Assembly: GCA_041621405.1 (NCBI GenBank)
Contig: JBFKAV010000094.1
Span: 1-14,389 of the forward strand
Length of the DNA stretch: 14,389 nucleotides
Source: JBFKAV01 sp041621405
GTDB lineage: Bacteria > Pseudomonadota > Alphaproteobacteria > Rhodobacterales > Rhodobacteraceae
Direction of reading: 5' to 3'
In this document: one piece after another, positions 6,805 to 13,396 of the stretch
Numbering within the stretch: position 1 is the first letter of the stretch
Layout: every line of letters starts with the position of its first letter
Translations under genes and position numbers: made by a program
The notes under the pieces: generated by a model
Told to the model about the DNA's origin: nothing
What the model saw: the letters and a program-made list of their open reading frames with translations, nothing else
The model's database searches: none

Positions 6805-7563
6805 CTACTCGACGGCGAAGAACGAGGCCCCGGCGATGGTCTGATTGCCGCTTGCCTCGATGGTCAGAACTTCAAGCTCGTAAACCGAGCCCGGTTCGAA
6901 GAACGCGGCGGGCACGAGGATCGAGCTGGCTTCCGGGCCGAGGTGGACACTGTAGGCGGGGCGCGCCCAGCTATGCGGGTCGTCGTCCTGTTCCTTAACC
7001 ACCGTGACCTGATAGCCGGTGATCCTCATCGGTCGACCGTCGCGCGAGGCGGTGACCGGGGCCCATTCGACCGTCAGGTCGCCCAGCGGCACCGTCGGCA
7101 CCGGGCCTCGGTCGGGCTCGGGCGCCGTCGCCGGGACAAGGATCTCCGGCGCCAGAGGAAGTACTGTCGTGAAGCGTGCGGCCCCCGAGACGGCGGTGCC
7201 ATCGGTGTTCAGGACAACCACACGGTAATCGCCCTCCGGAAAGTCCCTGCGCAGCGCGTCGTAGCCCCAGTCGTCGTAGCCGGGCTCGTGCGATTCGAAG
7301 AAGACGCCCGAAAGGCCCAACGCGGCGATCTCACCACCGGCAACGATTTCCAGGATCAGCTGGTTCGAGGGGTCGAATACGCAAAGGCGCTCCCAGCTCT
7401 CGTCGTCAATGAGCCCGTGAACGCCCAGGTCGCCATCGCTCGCGTTGTCCTCGATGTAGAGCGCGACCTTGGCGAAGTCGCTCGCATCGGCTGGAACGAC
7501 ACCGCAGTCGTCGGCATGAGCTGGCAGTGCGGCTAGCGCTGCCACGGTCAGGATCAGTCGCAT
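6805..7563 (-). CDS. Exported protein with fibronectin type III-like domain, function unknown
   Basis: 252 residues. A signal peptide is clear: MRLILTVAALAALPAHA, with cleavage after residue 17. The mature part has Cys20 and Cys61, which could form a disulfide, a first beta-rich region (about 30-140, ending PEGDYRVVVLNTDG...ARFTT), a Pro-rich linker (139-160) and an FN3-like domain (about 160-245) with the pattern LTVEWAPVT, ITGYQVTV and GSVYELEVLTIEASGN. FN3-like folds usually bind or present other domains; no catalytic motif is visible. Start choice: ATG 7563 gives the signal peptide and is preceded by GGAG seven bases away; the frame is open upstream without coding character. It lies 100 bases downstream of accA on the same strand, possibly read through from it. 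Confidence 0.75.
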   Translation of the reverse strand: MRLILTVAALAALPAHADDCGVVPADASDFAKVALYIEDNASDGDLGVHGLIDDESWERLCVFDPSNQLILEIVAGGEIAALGLSGVFFESHEPGYDDWGYDALRRDFPEGDYRVVVLNTDGTAVSGAARFTTVLPLAPEILVPATAPEPDRGPVPTVPLGDLTVEWAPVTASRDGRPMRITGYQVTVVKEQDDDPHSWARPAYSVHLGPEASSILVPAAFFEPGSVYELEVLTIEASGNQTIAGASFFAVE

Positions 7564-7663
7564 GGCGAGACTCCGTCGGTGTGGGTTGGGTCCGCCCCAT
7601 CTTGGCGCCTCGCGGCAGCGACGCAATCCAACAGCCGTGGGCTCGTACACTCGCCGGAGCGGA

Positions 7664-8623
7664 TCAGGCCGCCAGCCCCTTGGCGCCCATGCCGAGGAAC
7701 TTCTTCCGCCGGTCCTGGATCAGCGTCTTGCGGTCCTTGCCCTGGAGCTCGGCCAGCATGTCCGAAAGCGCCGTGCCCACCGCCTCGATCGTCTCGGCCT
7801 TGCCGCGCTGGGCGCCGCCCAAGGGCTCCTTCACGATGCGGTCGATCACGCCCAGCTTCTGAAGGTCCTGCGCGGTGAGGCGGAGCGCCTCGGCCGCCTC
7901 CTTCATCTTCTCGGCGTCCTTCCAGAGGATCGAGGCGCAGCCCTCGGGGCTGATCACCGAGTAGATCGAATGTTCGAGCATCGCGATCCGGTTCGCCGTG
8001 GCGAAGGCCACCGCGCCGCCGGACCCGCCCTCGCCGATCACCACCGACAGGAGCGGCACGCCGAGTTGCAGGCACTTCTCGGTCGAGCGCGCGATCGCCT
8101 CGGCCTGGCCGCGCTCCTCCGCGCCCTTGCCGGGATAGGCGCCGGGAGTGTCGATCAGTGTGATCACCGGGAGGTTGAAGCGGTCGGCGAGGTCCATGAG
8201 CCGGATCGCCTTGCGGTAGCCTTCGGGCCGCGCCATGCCGAAATTGCGCTCGATCCGGGTCTTGGTGTCGTGGCCCTTCTCGTGGCCGATCACCACCACC
8301 GGCCGGTCGTTGAGGCGCGCCAGCCCGCCCATGATCGCGTGGTCGTCGGCGAAGTTCCGGTCGCCGGCGAGCGGGGTGTATTCGCGGAACAGCGCCTCGA
8401 TGTAGTCCTTGCAATGCGGCCGGTCGGGGTGGCGCGCGACCTGGCACTTCTGCCAGGGCGTCAGCCCCTTGTAGAGCGTCTTCAGAGCATCGGCCGCCTT
8501 CCGGTCGAGCGCCGCCGCCTCCTTCTCGACATCCATGCCCTCGTTCTTGCGCGCCAGCGCCCGAAGCTCCTCCGCCTTGCCCTCGATCTCGGCAAGGGGC
8601 TTCTCGAAGTCGAGGTAGTTCAT
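7664..8623 (-). CDS. accA: Acetyl-CoA carboxylase carboxyltransferase subunit alpha
   Basis: 319 residues, the family length. AccA with AccD transfers the carboxyl group from carboxybiotin to acetyl-CoA, giving malonyl-CoA for fatty acid synthesis in the cytoplasm. Landmarks: the N-terminal MNYLDFEKPLAEIE, the KGHDTKTRIERNFGM block (116-130), DTPGAYPGKGAEERGQ (158-173) and GEGGSGGA (197-204), which shape the oxyanion holes of the crotonase fold, and ISPEGCASILWKD (224-236). Start choice: ATG 8623 matches the usual AccA N-terminus; 20 further upstream codons are open but unrelated to the family. The ribosome-binding site is weak (GACGAG). A possible promoter lies at 8655-8683. As in many bacteria, accD and accBC are not adjacent. 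Confidence 0.97.
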   Translation of the reverse strand: MNYLDFEKPLAEIEGKAEELRALARKNEGMDVEKEAAALDRKAADALKTLYKGLTPWQKCQVARHPDRPHCKDYIEALFREYTPLAGDRNFADDHAIMGGLARLNDRPVVVIGHEKGHDTKTRIERNFGMARPEGYRKAIRLMDLADRFNLPVITLIDTPGAYPGKGAEERGQAEAIARSTEKCLQLGVPLLSVVIGEGGSGGAVAFATANRIAMLEHSIYSVISPEGCASILWKDAEKMKEAAEALRLTAQDLQKLGVIDRIVKEPLGGAQRGKAETIEAVGTALSDMLAELQGKDRKTLIQDRRKKFLGMGAKGLAA

Positions 8624-8654
8624 CTCGTCGGGCGCTCGCTGTTGCCTGGGCCGG

Positions 8655-8683
8655 TATATGACGGGCCGGGGCGCGATTTGCAA
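8655..8683 (-). promoter_or_regulatory. Possible accA promoter
   Basis: On the minus strand TTGCAA (8683-8678) and CATATA (8660-8655) are 17 bases apart, with 4/6 and 3/6 matches to the sigma-70 elements. This would put the transcript start about 25 bases before the accA ATG. It is the only AT-rich element in this gap. Confidence 0.3.
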
Positions 8684-8704
8684 TCGGCAGGCTGCGTGGG
8701 CCGG

Positions 8705-8733
8705 TTGACCGCCGTGCGGGCCGCCGCCATGCT
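8705..8733 (+). promoter_or_regulatory. Possible promoter of the exported repeat protein
   Basis: TTGACC (8705-8710, 5/6 match to -35) is followed after 17 bases by CATGCT (8728-8733, 3/6 match to -10). The start point would fall just before AGAGGAG (8747-8753), the ribosome-binding site of the gene at 8761. Confidence 0.3.
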
Positions 8734-8760
8734 CGCCCCGTCCCGCAGAGGAGCATCCCG

Positions 8761-9201
8761 ATGCCCGCCCCCTTCCGCCGCACCGTGCTGGCGCTCGCGC
8801 TCCTCGGTCTTCCCGCGGCGGCGCAGCCGGTCAACTACGGCGACGACACCGGCCCCTACCCGCTCGACGGCGAGTGCGACGACCGCCGGTTCCGTGGCGT
8901 GGCGATGTCCGGCGTGCTCGACTGGCAGTCGCTCGGCAGGGATGCGAGCGACTGCAAGACGGCGCTGGAGAGCGGACGGGCGGCGATCTGGATCTTCGAG
9001 GAGGCGCGCGCGGCCACCGACTGCTCGGCGATCAAGTGGGGCGACGACAGCTCGGAATACGCGCTCGACGGGGTCTGCGACGACCCCCGTTTCGAGGGCC
9101 TGGGCGTGGCCGGGCTTCTCTACCGGGAGGACGCGGGCCGCGACGCCTCCGATTGCCGCGCGCTCTGCGAGCACGGGGTCATGTTCCTGCGCGATTACTG
9201 A
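8761..9201 (+). CDS. Small exported protein with two copies of a Cys/Asp-rich motif
   Basis: 146 residues. The signal peptide is MPAPFRRTVLALALLGLPAAA (cleavage near residue 21). The mature protein is two related units, about 25-73 and 91-140: GDDTGPYPLDGECDDRRF...GRDASDC and GDDSSEYALDGVCDDPRF...GRDASDC. Each unit has a paired Cys (C39/C65 and C107/C132), with C88 and C136 extra, suggesting disulfides, and an Asp-rich GDD...DG.CDD core that could bind a cation (inference). I recall single or repeated copies of this motif in other secreted alphaproteobacterial proteins, without known function. ATG 8761 has AGAGGAG seven bases upstream. It is divergent from accA; the AraC gene lies 79 bases downstream on the same strand. 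Confidence 0.8.
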   Translation: MPAPFRRTVLALALLGLPAAAQPVNYGDDTGPYPLDGECDDRRFRGVAMSGVLDWQSLGRDASDCKTALESGRAAIWIFEEARAATDCSAIKWGDDSSEYALDGVCDDPRFEGLGVAGLLYREDAGRDASDCRALCEHGVMFLRDY

Positions 9202-9208
9202 GGCCGAC

Positions 9209-9226
9209 GTCCGCAAAGGTCCGCAA
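9209..9226 (+). promoter_or_regulatory. 10-bp-phased direct repeat upstream of the AraC gene
   Basis: GTCCGCAA occurs at 9209-9216 and again at 9219-9226, exactly one helical turn apart, with a partial third copy (GTCCG) at 9232-9236. It lies 55-72 bases before the AraC-GyrI start. Tandem direct repeats are a common form of AraC-family operator, so autoregulation is plausible. Confidence 0.4.
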
Positions 9227-9280
9227 GACTTGTCCGGCGGGGTCATGGCACCCTTTCGTTCGGAACGTGGAGGAAAGGCG

Positions 9281-10120
9281 ATGCAGGCCGGATACGAGAA
9301 ACGGATGCTCCGGGTGCTCGACAGGATCCACGAGGATCCGGCCGGCGATCTCTCGCTCGACGCCCTGGCCGAAGTGGCGGCGATGAGCCCCTACCATTGG
9401 CACCGGGTGTTCCGCGCCGTCACCGGCGAGACACTGGCCGAGGCGGTGCGGCGGATCCGGCTCCACCGCGCCGCCTGCTGGCTGGTGCAGACCGACATGG
9501 CCCTGGCCGAGGTCGCACGGCGCGCGGGATATGGAAGCCTCCGCAGCCTGTCGCGCGCATTCCGCGCGCACTACGGGCTCACGCCGGCCGCGTTCCGCGC
9601 CCGCGGAACGTACTTTCCCGCGTCGCAGCAACCCGACCGCAAAGGAGTGCCGCTCATGTTCCCCGTCGAGATCAACGACCAGCCCGCCCGCCGCCTCGCC
9701 ACGATTCCGCACAAGGGGCCCTACCCCGAGATCGGCCGGGCTTTCGACAAGCTCCACGCCGTGCTCGCGACCAACGGGCTTGGGGACCGGGCGTGCGGTC
9801 TCGCAGCCGTCTATTTCGACGACCCCGCCTCGGTCGCGCCCTCGGAGCTCAGGAGCGCGGCGGCGGTGGAGGTCGGCGAGGACTTCGCCATCGAGGCGCC
9901 GCTCGAGGAGGTGCGTCTTCCCGCCGGGCGCCACGCGGTGATGCACGTCACCGGACCCTATTCGCAGCTCACCGACGCCTACGATGCGCTCTACTGCACC
10001 TGGCTTCCGACATCGGGAGAGGAGCCGGGCCCGTCGCCGGCCTTCGAGGTCTACCGCAACACGCCACGCGACACCCGGCCAGATGCGCTTCTGACCGACA
10101 TCATGCTGCCTCTTGCGTAA
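9281..10120 (+). CDS. AraC family regulator with GyrI-like effector domain
   Basis: 279 residues. The N-terminal AraC DNA-binding domain with two HTH units covers about 8-107 (LSLDALAEVAAMSPYHWHR, then ALAEVARRAGYGSLRSLSRA, ending GLTPAAFR). The C-terminal GyrI/SbmC-like domain covers about 127-278 and ends FEVYRNTPRDTRPDALLTDI, the typical closing motif. In this class GyrI domains bind small, often hydrophobic or drug-like molecules; the ligand here is unknown. Start choice: ATG 9281 has GGAGG (9269-9273) seven bases upstream; the in-frame ATG at 9245 lacks a good site. The same frame stays open far upstream only because of GC bias. The stop lies 16 bases from the convergent mcl1 stop. No efflux or enzyme gene is adjacent, so the target is not evident. 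Confidence 0.9.
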   Translation: MQAGYEKRMLRVLDRIHEDPAGDLSLDALAEVAAMSPYHWHRVFRAVTGETLAEAVRRIRLHRAACWLVQTDMALAEVARRAGYGSLRSLSRAFRAHYGLTPAAFRARGTYFPASQQPDRKGVPLMFPVEINDQPARRLATIPHKGPYPEIGRAFDKLHAVLATNGLGDRACGLAAVYFDDPASVAPSELRSAAAVEVGEDFAIEAPLEEVRLPAGRHAVMHVTGPYSQLTDAYDALYCTWLPTSGEEPGPSPAFEVYRNTPRDTRPDALLTDIMLPLA

Positions 10121-10136
10121 GGCTTCCGTTGGGCGG

Positions 10137-11096
10137 TCAGCGGCCCCCGATCAGCTCCGCCTGCCGCACGATCACCTCGGCCTGCTTGATCGAGGCGATG
10201 TCCACGAGCCGGCCCTTGTAGACCGTGGCGCCGGCGCCCTCGGCCTTGGCCTTCTCCATCGCCGCCAGGATCTCGCGGGCCTCGGCCACGGCCGCTTCCG
10301 AGGGCGTGAAGACCTCGTTCGCCAGCGCCACCTGTCTGGGATGGATCGCCCACTTGCCGACCATTCCCAACGCCGCTGCTCGCCGGGACTGGGCGCGAAA
10401 GCCCTCGTCGTCGGAGAAGTCGCCGAACGGCCCGTCCACCGGCAGGACGCCATGGGTGCGGCAGGCCGCGACAATCGCCGCCGTCACCCAGTGCCAGGGG
10501 TCGGCCCAGTAGGACTGGCCCTCGCGCAGCATGTAGTAGTTTTCCTGCGTGCCGCCGATCCCGGTGGTCTGCATCCCCATCGAGGCGGCGAAATCCGCAG
10601 CCCCGAGACTCATCGCGACGAGCCGCGGCGAGCCCGCCGCGATCTCCTCAACGTGGGCGATCCCCGCCGCGCTTTCGATGATCACCTCGAAGCCGATCCG
10701 CTTCTGCCGCCCCTTCGCCGCTTCGATGGCGGTCACCAGGGCGTCCACGGCGTAGAGGTCACCGGCGTTGCCCACCTTCGGGATCATGATCTGGTCGAGG
10801 CGGTCCGGCGCCCGCTCCAGGAGGTCCACGACGTCGCGATACCACCACGGCGTGTCGAGGCCGTTGATCCGCACCGAGAGCGTCTTCTGCCCCCAGTCGA
10901 TGTCGCCGATCGCCTGGACGATGTTCTTCCGCGCCGCCGCCTTGTCGTCGGGCGCGACGGAGTCCTCCAGGTCGAGATTGATCACGTCGGCGTCCGAGGC
11001 CGCCATCTTCCCGAAGATTGCCGGCCGCGAGCCGGGGCCGAAGAGCTGGCAGCGGTTCGGCCGGGCGGGTGCGGGGGGCTGCAGGCGGAAGCTCAT
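10137..11096 (-). CDS. mcl1: L-malyl-CoA / beta-methylmalyl-CoA lyase (HpcH/HpaI family)
   Basis: 319-residue CoA-ester lyase, closely resembling Mcl1 of Rhodobacter sphaeroides as I remember it (starts MSFRLQPP, then PNRCQLFGPGSRP). It cleaves beta-methylmalyl-CoA to glyoxylate plus propionyl-CoA, and L-malyl-CoA to glyoxylate plus acetyl-CoA, in the ethylmalonyl-CoA pathway of acetyl-CoA assimilation. Expected active-site residues are visible: Arg76 in SVRINGLDT, Glu141 in EVIIESAAG and Asp168 in LGAADFAASMGMQT (the last two Mg2+ ligands). The ribosome-binding site is GAGGGA, eight bases before ATG 11096. It is divergent from dgcN over a 265-base region full of inverted repeats. A citramalyl-CoA lyase or citrate lyase beta role is less likely, given the near full-length resemblance. 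Confidence 0.92.
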   Translation of the reverse strand: MSFRLQPPAPARPNRCQLFGPGSRPAIFGKMAASDADVINLDLEDSVAPDDKAAARKNIVQAIGDIDWGQKTLSVRINGLDTPWWYRDVVDLLERAPDRLDQIMIPKVGNAGDLYAVDALVTAIEAAKGRQKRIGFEVIIESAAGIAHVEEIAAGSPRLVAMSLGAADFAASMGMQTTGIGGTQENYYMLREGQSYWADPWHWVTAAIVAACRTHGVLPVDGPFGDFSDDEGFRAQSRRAAALGMVGKWAIHPRQVALANEVFTPSEAAVAEAREILAAMEKAKAEGAGATVYKGRLVDIASIKQAEVIVRQAELIGGR

Positions 11097-11151
11097 CGGT
11101 CAGGTCCCTCGGCAAGGAAGTTTCGTATCTTGATGCCGGTTCGGTAGAATA

Positions 11152-11169
11152 TTGCGCAGGAGCCCGCAA
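11152..11169. promoter_or_regulatory. Inverted repeat TTGCG-N8-CGCAA, copy 1 (mcl1 side)
   Basis: TTGCG (11152-11156) and CGCAA (11165-11169) are separated by eight bases; with flanks it reads ATTGCG-N8-CGCAAG. Its near edge is 56 bases from the mcl1 start codon, a position where a bound protein could act on the mcl1 promoter. The same element recurs at 11265-11282. Confidence 0.55.
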
Positions 11170-11175
11170 GACGCA

Positions 11176-11194
11176 TTTCGCACCTGCAGCGAAA
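11176..11194. promoter_or_regulatory. Inverted repeat TTTCGC-N7-GCGAAA
   Basis: Perfect 6-base arms at 11176-11181 and 11189-11194. A further GCGAAA occurs at 11207-11212, fused to CTTGCG (11202-11207). This could be a second operator type, or mRNA structure in a leader. Confidence 0.4.
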
Positions 11195-11264
11195 GTCCTC
11201 GCTTGCGCGAAACATGCAGGGGGCGGGACATCCTTCGGAATTCGGCCCTCATACTCGCAGGAAC

Positions 11265-11282
11265 TTGCGACGTGCCCCGCAA
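11265..11282. promoter_or_regulatory. Inverted repeat TTGCG-N8-CGCAA, copy 2 (dgcN side)
   Basis: TTGCG (11265-11269) and CGCAA (11278-11282) have the same eight-base spacing as copy 1. Read on the minus strand it is ATTGCG-N8-CGCAAG, so even the flanking bases match copy 1, in inverted orientation. Its near edge is 80 bases from the dgcN start. Two like sites facing two divergent genes suggest one shared regulator. Confidence 0.55.
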
Positions 11283-11327
11283 TTTGTCACGGATTACCGA
11301 CCCGATGCCCGCGATCAGGCGCTAGAC

Positions 11328-11339
11328 TTCGCATGCGAA
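11328..11339. promoter_or_regulatory. 12-bp palindrome TTCGCATGCGAA before dgcN
   Basis: Perfect 12-base palindrome whose end is 22 bases before the dgcN ATG. At this position it would lie near the transcript start or in the leader, where a bound repressor could block dgcN. Its TTCGC/GCGAA arms resemble those of the repeat at 11176-11194. Confidence 0.4.
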
Positions 11340-11361
11340 TCCTGAACGGACCTGGCCTCAG

Positions 11362-12363
11362 ATGATCGAAACCCCCTATCTCCTCTTCCTCGGCGACGCC
11401 CCCGACCCGCTCGCCGCCAAGGTCGCCCAGGGCGTCCGCGACTGGCGGCCCGAGTTCGCGCTGGGCCAGTACCGGATGTCAGGCTGCAAGGCCGACTTGA
11501 AGCTGCCCGACATGGACCTCGCCGAAGCCCATGCCGCCGGCGCCAGGACGCTGGTGATCGGGGTGGCCAACCGTGGCGGCGAGATCTCCGAGAGCTGGAA
11601 GGCGGCGCTCCACACGGCGCTCGAGCAGGGCTTCGACCTCGCCTCGGGATTGCACAAACTCTTGAAGGACGAGCCCGACCTCGTCGCCACCGCCGCCCGC
11701 CACGGCCGGATGCTGCACGACGTGCGGGTGCCGTCGGTCAAGTACCCCATCGCCAACGGCGTGAAGCGCAGCGGCAAGCGCTGCCTCGCGGTCGGCACCG
11801 ATTGCTCGGTCGGCAAGATGTACACCGCGCTCGCCATGGAGGCCGAGATGCGGCGCCGCGGCCTGAAGGCCAGCTTCCGCGCCACCGGCCAGACCGGTAT
11901 CCTGATCACCGGCGACGGCGTGCCGCTCGATGCGGTGATCGCCGATTTCATGGCCGGCTCGATCGAGTGGCTCACGCCCGACAACGACTCCGACCACTGG
12001 GACCTGATCGAGGGCCAGGGTAGCCTCTTTCACGTGAGCTATTCCGGCGTCACGCTGGCGCTGATCCACGGCGGCCAGCCCGACGCGCTGATCCTCTGCC
12101 ACGAGCCGACGCGGCCGCACATGCGCGGGCTGCCGGACTACGCGCTGCCGAGCCTCGAGGAGGTGCGCGACACCGCGCTGCAGATGGCCCGTGTGGCGAA
12201 CCCGGGCTGTCAGGTGGTCGGGATCTCGATCAACACCCAGGCCCTCAGCGAAACGGAGGCCCGGCGCCACCTCGCGGAGACCGAAGCCCGCATGAGGCTG
12301 CCCGCAACCGACCCGTTCCGCTACGGCGCCGGCAAGCTGGTGGACGCGCTTGCGGCGATCTGA
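11362..12363 (+). CDS. dgcN: D-glutamate N-acetyltransferase DgcN (DUF1611)
   Basis: 333-residue DUF1611-family protein. The family member DgcN uses acetyl-CoA to convert D-glutamate to N-acetyl-D-glutamate in a D-Glu breakdown route described in marine Proteobacteria. Visible: the N-terminal TPYLLFLGDAPDPLAAKVA; a P-loop-like GTDCSVGKMYT (145-155); RATGQTGILITGDGVPLDAV (173-192); and IEGQGSLFHVSYSGV (216-230) of the C-terminal DUF1611 domain. Start ATG 11362 fits the usual N-terminus but has no recognisable Shine-Dalgarno sequence, so translation may depend on a short leader. dgcA follows after 13 bases, the expected partner, which strongly supports the assignment over a generic DUF1611 label. 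It lies divergent from mcl1. Confidence 0.87.
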   Translation: MIETPYLLFLGDAPDPLAAKVAQGVRDWRPEFALGQYRMSGCKADLKLPDMDLAEAHAAGARTLVIGVANRGGEISESWKAALHTALEQGFDLASGLHKLLKDEPDLVATAARHGRMLHDVRVPSVKYPIANGVKRSGKRCLAVGTDCSVGKMYTALAMEAEMRRRGLKASFRATGQTGILITGDGVPLDAVIADFMAGSIEWLTPDNDSDHWDLIEGQGSLFHVSYSGVTLALIHGGQPDALILCHEPTRPHMRGLPDYALPSLEEVRDTALQMARVANPGCQVVGISINTQALSETEARRHLAETEARMRLPATDPFRYGAGKLVDALAAI

Positions 12364-12376
12364 AACAACCGGCCGG

Positions 12377-13342
12377 ATGCAGATCGCCGTCACGCCCGAC
12401 AGCTTCCGCCTGGCCGAGCCGTTCACGATCTCGCGCGGCAGCCGCACCGAGGCGCGGGTGCTGACCGCGACGATCACCGAGGGCGGCGTCGCCGGCCGGG
12501 GCGAATGCGTGCCGTATCACCGCTACGGCGAAAGCCTCGACAGCGTGACGGCCGAAATCGAGGGCCTTTCCCTGCCGCTCTCCCGCGAGCGTCTGGCCGA
12601 ACTGCTGCCGCCTGGCGCCGCCCGCAACGCAGTCGATTGCGCGCTCTGGGATCTCGAGGCGAAGCAGGCGGGCAAGCGGGTCTGGGAGCTCGCTGGCCTG
12701 CCGGCGCCCGAACCGCTCGTCACCGCCTTCACGCTGTCGCTCGACACGCCCGCGAGGATGGAGGCGGCGGCGGCGCGAAACGCAGAGCGCCCGCTCCTCA
12801 AGATCAAGCTCGGCACCGAGGGTGACATGCCGCGCATCGAGGCCGTCTGTCGCGGCGCGCCGCGGGCGCGGATCATCGTCGACGCCAACGAGGGCTGGAC
12901 GGCGGAGGTCTACGAAGACCTCGCGCCTCACCTGGTCCGTCTCGGGGTCAGTCTGGTCGAGCAGCCGCTTCCCGCCGGCGCCGACGAGATCCTCGCCGAG
13001 ATCGCCCGGCCGCTGCCGGTCTGCGCCGACGAATCCTGCCACGACCGCGCGTCGCTCGCCGACCTCGCCGGCAAGTACGACTTCGTCAACATCAAGCTCG
13101 ACAAGACCGGCGGCCTGACCGAGGCGCTGGCCTTGCGCGACGTCGCCCATGCCCAGGGGTACGGCATCATGGTGGGCTGCATGGTCGGCTCCTCGCTCGC
13201 CATGGCGCCGGCGGTGATCGCTGCGCAGGGGGCGGAAGTTGTGGACCTTGACGGTCCGCTGCTTCTGGCCGAGGACCGGCCGCACCCGCTTCGCTACGAC
13301 GAGGCAGGCGTGCACCCGCCCGATCGCAGCCTCTGGGGATAA
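12377..13342 (+). CDS. dgcA: N-acetyl-D-glutamate racemase DgcA (enolase superfamily, dipeptide-epimerase-like)
   Basis: 321 residues of the muconate-lactonizing/dipeptide epimerase branch of the enolase superfamily. Catalytic set intact: K-x-K at 142-144 (LKIKLG), Asp169 in IVDANEGW, Glu195 in LVEQPLP and Asp218 in CADES as metal ligands, and Lys240 in VNIKLDKTGG as the second base. DgcA turns N-acetyl-D-Glu into N-acetyl-L-Glu. On sequence alone it could be called L-Ala-D/L-Glu epimerase, a murein recycling enzyme, but dgcN 13 bases upstream favours DgcA. Start choice: ATG 12377 fits the family; a TTG at 12350 would add nine residues overlapping dgcN. There is no good ribosome-binding site, so coupling with dgcN is likely. 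Confidence 0.85.
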   Translation: MQIAVTPDSFRLAEPFTISRGSRTEARVLTATITEGGVAGRGECVPYHRYGESLDSVTAEIEGLSLPLSRERLAELLPPGAARNAVDCALWDLEAKQAGKRVWELAGLPAPEPLVTAFTLSLDTPARMEAAAARNAERPLLKIKLGTEGDMPRIEAVCRGAPRARIIVDANEGWTAEVYEDLAPHLVRLGVSLVEQPLPAGADEILAEIARPLPVCADESCHDRASLADLAGKYDFVNIKLDKTGGLTEALALRDVAHAQGYGIMVGCMVGSSLAMAPAVIAAQGAEVVDLDGPLLLAEDRPHPLRYDEAGVHPPDRSLWG

Positions 13343-13396
13343 GTAGGCCACCCGCGCGACTCCGTGTTACGCTCTTCGGAAAACCGGGACTGCGGA

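Noticed and set aside
7562..9280. Plus-strand open frame running through the FN3-protein start, accA and the exported repeat protein into the AraC gene
   Set aside because: Only the part from 9281 encodes a protein family; the rest is antisense or out of frame to accA and the 146-residue exported protein, which have clear homology, signal peptide or ribosome-binding sites.
9245..9280. Earlier in-frame ATG for the AraC-GyrI gene
   Set aside because: It would add 12 residues before the domain, and it lacks a ribosome-binding site, while ATG 9281 has GGAGG at ideal spacing.
12350..12376. TTG start for dgcA overlapping dgcN
   Set aside because: The added residues do not look like the family N-terminus, and ATG 12377 starts directly at the first conserved strand.
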